Positions 60,727 to 64,000 of a DNA stretch of 64,000 nt are shown one piece after another. This DNA is from JABAAE01 sp036336715. Lineage in GTDB: Bacteria; Planctomycetota; Planctomycetia; Pirellulales; Pirellulaceae. The stretch is taken from NCBI GenBank assembly GCA_036336715.1, contig JAYZFP010000114.1:10177-74176 (forward strand), written 5' to 3'. The position numbers and the translations under genes are program-made. The notes under the pieces are model-generated. The model saw only the letters and a program-made list of their open reading frames with translations, was not told the origin of the DNA and did not search any database. Within the stretch, counting starts at the first letter, position 1, and each line of letters opens with the position of its first letter.

Positions 60727-60783
60727 CCAATTGATTCATCCGTTTTCGCGAAGAAACAGGGCACCGGACAAATCCGGCCAGAC

Positions 60784-61314
60784 TCAGACCATGATTCTCC
60801 GGATTCTTCCACTGATTATCCCCCACATGACACAAAAAAGTGTGCCGAATACGAGGACGGGAATTCCGATCAGTCCCAGCGTCGATAATGGGCCAAAATT
60901 ATCGTTATTCAACGGGTATCCGTTAGCCGACTCCCGTCCCTCGAATCGCGATGGAATGGACGGTTTCTTCGCGTACCTCTGTTTATACGTTGCACTCCGC
61001 AAATCTGGTTCGGAAATTGAAGGAGTGGAATTTGCATCGGTTTCCGAAAGGGGGTTGGAAACCTTCAGCTTGCCCCGTTCCGTGCCGGTTTCCCCAACCA
61101 CGGGCTCATCCTTCGGTTTCCCTTGATCACTTGGGGCAGGTTTCGACTTTTCCGACTCCTTATCGCCAGATCCACCTTCAACGCGACTCTTCAGCGTAGC
61201 AGTCACCCCGCTTTGAGCCATACGGATCACGGTCTTGCCATAACCCCAAAGCAAAGCAGGCAGCACAAGAATCCATAAAAGAACCCCTGATACTGTCTTG
61301 GTTTTCAAATCCAT
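60784..61314 (-). CDS. Hypothetical membrane protein with two spanning helices
   Basis: A 176-residue protein I do not recognise. It has an N-terminal helix (VSGVLLWILVLPALLWGYGK), a long polar linker rich in Lys, Pro, Ser and Glu (GDKESEKSKPAPSDQGKPKD), then a C-terminal helix (LIGIPVLVFGTLFCVMWGII) with a basic end. It lies between the HEAT-like secreted protein (60 bases away) and the DUF3299 genes on the same strand, so it probably belongs to that envelope unit. Confidence 0.75.
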   Translation of the reverse strand: MDLKTKTVSGVLLWILVLPALLWGYGKTVIRMAQSGVTATLKSRVEGGSGDKESEKSKPAPSDQGKPKDEPVVGETGTERGKLKVSNPLSETDANSTPSISEPDLRSATYKQRYAKKPSIPSRFEGRESANGYPLNNDNFGPLSTLGLIGIPVLVFGTLFCVMWGIISGRIRRIMV

Positions 61315-61374
61315 TTTTCTAACCTTGTCCCCTCGGAAACTCGCTTGCAGATCTGGTTACATCAAACCGTCCAA

Positions 61375-62787
61375 CTATTTTCCACGATTGGAATCCACTG
61401 TTTTGTCGTCTTTTTCGTCAGAAGCCGGCGATTCGGTTTTTGAAGGGTCGTCACCCGCCTTGGCATCTTCGCCCGCTGGCTCGTCTTCATCATCCCCCAA
61501 ATCGTACTCTGGAAAAAATGCTCGAGCCCGCTTGAAGGTTTTAGGATCGAGCTTTTCCAATTCCGCCATGTACTTTTTGGCTTTTGGAAGCGGGCAGGCT
61601 CTCAGGTAATTAACCACTGGCATTCGCACCCAGCTGGTTTCAGGATCAGCCTCCCGAAACAGTTTTACCAACTTTTCCATCACCGACCAGTCTTCCCACC
61701 TGGCCAGGTCCGGGATGACGAGATCTGCCAGATCATCCCGGTCCAACATGTGCCGCAGGGATGCCACAATCTGTTTTTTGCTGAGAACCTTTGCTTCACT
61801 TCCATGGAATCGCAAGGCTGCAATCGCCGCAAAGGCATCCGAGTAGGAGGCTTTACGGTTGGCGAGGAACAGCCCGTCCACAGTCTTCAGCCCTTCCGGT
61901 CCCTTGAGAGTGATGTAACAGGCGATCATGGAGTCCAGGGCCGCCTTTTTACGGTCGTCTCCCGAACTCATCAGCTCTTTCAAAAAACCGGCGTCTTCCC
62001 CGGTACCGGCAATTCCGAGCAAAGTGAAATACAGACCTTTTCGAGAAGCTGGAATGTCCTTGTCTTCGATCCAGGTCCTCAGTTTTTTGCGGTCAATCAG
62101 CTCTTTCAATCCCTTGACGTCTGCAAAAGGCGCCAAGGCAAATTCGTCATAGCTGTCCCGTGCCAAAACCTCTTCACCGTCTTCCAGATATCCCAGGAAA
62201 AAGGCCAGGCGTTTCGGACCGTCCACGGGAAGCTTTTGAATTTCCGAAATGTACTCCACCACCCTCGGACTGGCTTTCATGGTCGACCAGGAAAAAGCTG
62301 GCGGTTCAACTCCCGTGACGAAAAACTGGTCACCAACTGCGGCATCGCCAAATACGTAGGCCTGGATCGTGTCGCCGGACTGCAGGTGCTTTTTGCCCTT
62401 GATCACCTGAACCACCTTCAGGTCCGATTTGCCAACTGCCGAGGGGCGGGTTGACTGAAAGCCGAGTTCATCGGCGATTTTCTTGGAGGTGGTTTCCCGT
62501 TTGCCCCGCTTGACCAATTGGGCAATCACCACGGCGTCCGTGGACTTCATCTCCTCGGCAAACGTCGGAGCAACGGGCGTGCAAAATGGACAAGCGAGCA
62601 AATTCGCGGTACCCGCAACCGTTCCCACCGCACTTGGGACTCCAGGCGAGTTTGCGGTTCCAGGCAAGTTTCCCGATGCAGCCTTGTTTGTAATTTTCAG
62701 GGCGTTCGCAGGTTCCGCAGCAACTGCGGCAACCAATAGAAAACAGGCGATTCGAGTCCAGCAGCCAGAAATATTCAAATCTCTCAT
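61375..62787 (-). CDS. Exported hypothetical protein with CPFC motif and helical repeats
   Basis: A 470-residue protein. The ATG at 62787 has GGAGGAG 8-9 bases upstream and begins MRDLNISGCWTRIACFLLVA; the longer frame from 62913 is rejected. After the signal comes a degenerate GTAN repeat (GNLPGTANSPGVPSAVGTVA), then LLACPFCTPVAPTFAEEMKS with a CxxC pair and a beta-rich part (about 90-200). Helical HEAT-like repeats follow (about 230-430) and an acidic tail (YDLGDDEDEPAGEDAKAGDD). It lies between the FtsX permease and the DUF3299 genes. The CxxC may bind metal or act in redox; no family name is assigned. Confidence 0.8.
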   Translation of the reverse strand: MRDLNISGCWTRIACFLLVAAVAAEPANALKITNKAASGNLPGTANSPGVPSAVGTVAGTANLLACPFCTPVAPTFAEEMKSTDAVVIAQLVKRGKRETTSKKIADELGFQSTRPSAVGKSDLKVVQVIKGKKHLQSGDTIQAYVFGDAAVGDQFFVTGVEPPAFSWSTMKASPRVVEYISEIQKLPVDGPKRLAFFLGYLEDGEEVLARDSYDEFALAPFADVKGLKELIDRKKLRTWIEDKDIPASRKGLYFTLLGIAGTGEDAGFLKELMSSGDDRKKAALDSMIACYITLKGPEGLKTVDGLFLANRKASYSDAFAAIAALRFHGSEAKVLSKKQIVASLRHMLDRDDLADLVIPDLARWEDWSVMEKLVKLFREADPETSWVRMPVVNYLRACPLPKAKKYMAELEKLDPKTFKRARAFFPEYDLGDDEDEPAGEDAKAGDDPSKTESPASDEKDDKTVDSNRGK

Positions 62788-62962
62788 TTTCGAATCTCCT
62801 CCCATGCCGCGAATTCCCGCTGCCAGAAAACAGTCCCCCGCCCGAGCCTCCGGAGAAAACGGCTTGCACATGATAATGTATTTTAGGGTTCCAAGTGCTT
62901 TCAAGCGGCCCAAGTCGCCGAAATATCACGCTTTTTCCCGATTTGACAGCAGCAAAAACCGG

Positions 62963-64000
62963 TTACTTGCCCAGATTTTGGCTGACATCGGTTCGATAGG
63001 CTGAAAACGCGGGAATGACTCCCACCAGAATCGCCAGGATCAGAATCCCGGGGAGGAGGAAAAACTCGGCGGAGACCGCGAGGGGTATCTGCGGTATGTA
63101 CTCGTTGATCGGAGAGGCGAGGTCAAAAAAGCCAACGGAAACACCCGCATAGGAATCCACATAAGACGCGCTGGCGCCGATGATTCCATGTCCCGCCAAC
63201 CACCCAAGCAGCAGGCCAAACAGGCCAAGCATGGAAGACTCCACCAGGATGATGGTAAAGATCTGCTTCCGATTGGCTCCCAGTGCCCGCATGACCGCGA
63301 TCTCATTGCGGCGATCGCTCATCGAGTTGTAGATGCTGACCAGGATACTGATCCCACTCACCACGCAGATCATGAAAGTCAGCACCAGCAGCACCGTCTG
63401 AATAGGGGTGACAATGTAGGCAAAAAGCTTGTTGATCTCGGCAATCGGATAAATGCCCGAGGCAGCTTTCTGAAGGCGGGGTGGCTGGTAGTCGGTCCAG
63501 GCAGTTTCTGACTCCAGTTCCCCCTTGTTCACCTCACGAACAATTGTTCCCGAGTATGGATTGACGCCCCCGGAGTTGGCACTGGCCAGCAGAATAGCCG
63601 AGATGCGTCTCTGCTCCAGCGGCAATCGGACCCTCCTCTGGTCAAACTCCTGCTGAAAGGCTGACTCACCTTTTTCAGCGATGATTTCCTCGATTTCCTC
63701 ATCTTCCAACAGCACATTGGCGTGATCATTCATGAGGAAGAACCCTTCCATGTTGACAAACACAGCCCGATCTTCCGGACGTTCGGTCCGTTTCAGAATT
63801 CCAGTAACCGTGAAATACTGCTCGTGAAGGGCAGCGTCGCCCCCCTTGGAAGCAGGGACCCCGTGAGTGATCTGGATTTTCTCGCCTACCCCGACACCTG
63901 TCTCCCTCGCTACGCGACTGCCCAAAACGCATTCAAAATAGGCATTCTGTTCGTTGAATTCTTCAAATGCCCTCCCCTCGGCAAATTCGAAACGGACCTT
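62963..64000 (-). CDS. FtsX-like ABC transporter permease (5' end outside window)
   Basis: The visible 345 residues are the C-terminal part of a MacB/FtsX-type permease. The frame is open to the right edge (KVRFEFAEGRAFEEFNEQNA), so the start is beyond 64000. The periplasmic core is followed by the FtsX domain with helices VTPIQTVLLVLTFMICVVSG, the coupling segment MSDRRNEIAVMRALGANRKQ, IFTIILVESSMLGLFGLLLG and a last helix near the C-terminus, ending FSAYRTDVSQNLGK. Such permeases work with a LolD/MacB-like ATPase, expected upstream. It probably starts the minus-strand unit with the DUF3299 genes. Confidence 0.93.
   Translation of the reverse strand, partial: KVRFEFAEGRAFEEFNEQNAYFECVLGSRVARETGVGVGEKIQITHGVPASKGGDAALHEQYFTVTGILKRTERPEDRAVFVNMEGFFLMNDHANVLLEDEEIEEIIAEKGESAFQQEFDQRRVRLPLEQRRISAILLASANSGGVNPYSGTIVREVNKGELESETAWTDYQPPRLQKAASGIYPIAEINKLFAYIVTPIQTVLLVLTFMICVVSGISILVSIYNSMSDRRNEIAVMRALGANRKQIFTIILVESSMLGLFGLLLGWLAGHGIIGASASYVDSYAGVSVGFFDLASPINEYIPQIPLAVSAEFFLLPGILILAILVGVIPAFSAYRTDVSQNLGK

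Noticed and set aside
1..64000. tRNA or rRNA genes and insertion sequences
   Set aside because: Looked for T-loop-like GGTTCGAATCC patterns, rRNA-like blocks and transposase motifs; the few GGTTCGAA hits lie inside protein genes.

Overview
The window is chromosomal DNA of a planctomycete-like bacterium, apparently a heterotroph related to Planctomycetales. The gene families point there: a planctomycete cytochrome/DUF1549/DUF1553 protein paired with a DUF1501 protein, a second DUF1501 protein, two sulfatases, a DUF1559 pseudopilin-like protein with the FTLVELLVVIAIIGIL start, prenyltransferase-repeat proteins, DUF3299 proteins, and a GAF-HlyD / PqqD-M50 gene set. I saw no rRNA, tRNA, CRISPR array, insertion sequence or phage gene. 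Both ends cut genes: the 3' part of a transketolase is missing on the left and the 5' part of an FtsX-type permease on the right.

Layout. 1-12.1 kb: transketolase (-), secreted prenyltransferase-repeat protein, the PSD1/DUF1501 pair, and an RND efflux adaptor-pump pair. 12.3-17.6 kb: a same-strand set (DUF1559, lipoprotein, DUF4198-like/Kelch fusion, TPR, PQQ propeller) behind a 19-bp palindrome that looks like an operator. 17.8-20.4 kb (-): TerC, myo-inositol oxygenase, SGNH hydrolase. 20.5-26.8 kb: a tight lipid-modifying operon (desaturase, flavoprotein, DUF1365, cyclopropane synthase, DUF1295, coclaurine-N-methyltransferase-like enzyme). 27-36.5 kb: secreted M1 peptidase, Cys-rich secreted protein, LRR lipoprotein, xylulokinase, solute-binding lipoprotein. 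36.5-41.8 kb: a truncated HD-GYP gene head to head with a three-gene adaptor / GAF-adaptor / PqqD-M50 set. 42-47.3 kb: two divergent sulfatases and a DUF1501 protein. 47.4-49.5 kb: family-5 uracil-DNA glycosylase and serine acetyltransferase. 49.5-54.4 kb (-): YbgC-like thioesterase, prenyltransferase-repeat protein, two ExbD/TolR proteins and a TPR protein. 54.7-57.3 kb (-): bS18, and an SSS symporter with its DUF3311 partner. 57.7-64 kb: His-rich lipoprotein and pterin dehydratase (+) facing a (-) cluster of FtsX permease, a secreted protein, a membrane protein, two DUF3299 proteins and a small protein.

Four places stand out. (1) The 37.2-41.8 kb set joins two membrane-fusion proteins, one with a GAF-like region, to a membrane M50 protease carrying a PqqD-like head and a lipoyl-type tail, with no pump in sight. 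(2) The 49.5-54.4 kb operon repeats the gene order of tol-pal, but a prenyltransferase-like protein occupies the TolQ slot. (3) The 57.7-64 kb region combines an FtsX permease, DUF3299 proteins and a His-rich lipoprotein, as in zinc ABC systems. (4) The 12.35 kb palindrome may put the DUF4198/Kelch operon under metal or other repressor control. In addition, intergenic DNA carries many arrays of 2-4 tandem copies of unrelated 12-18 bp units.

All functional calls come from reading motifs by eye. No database search was run.
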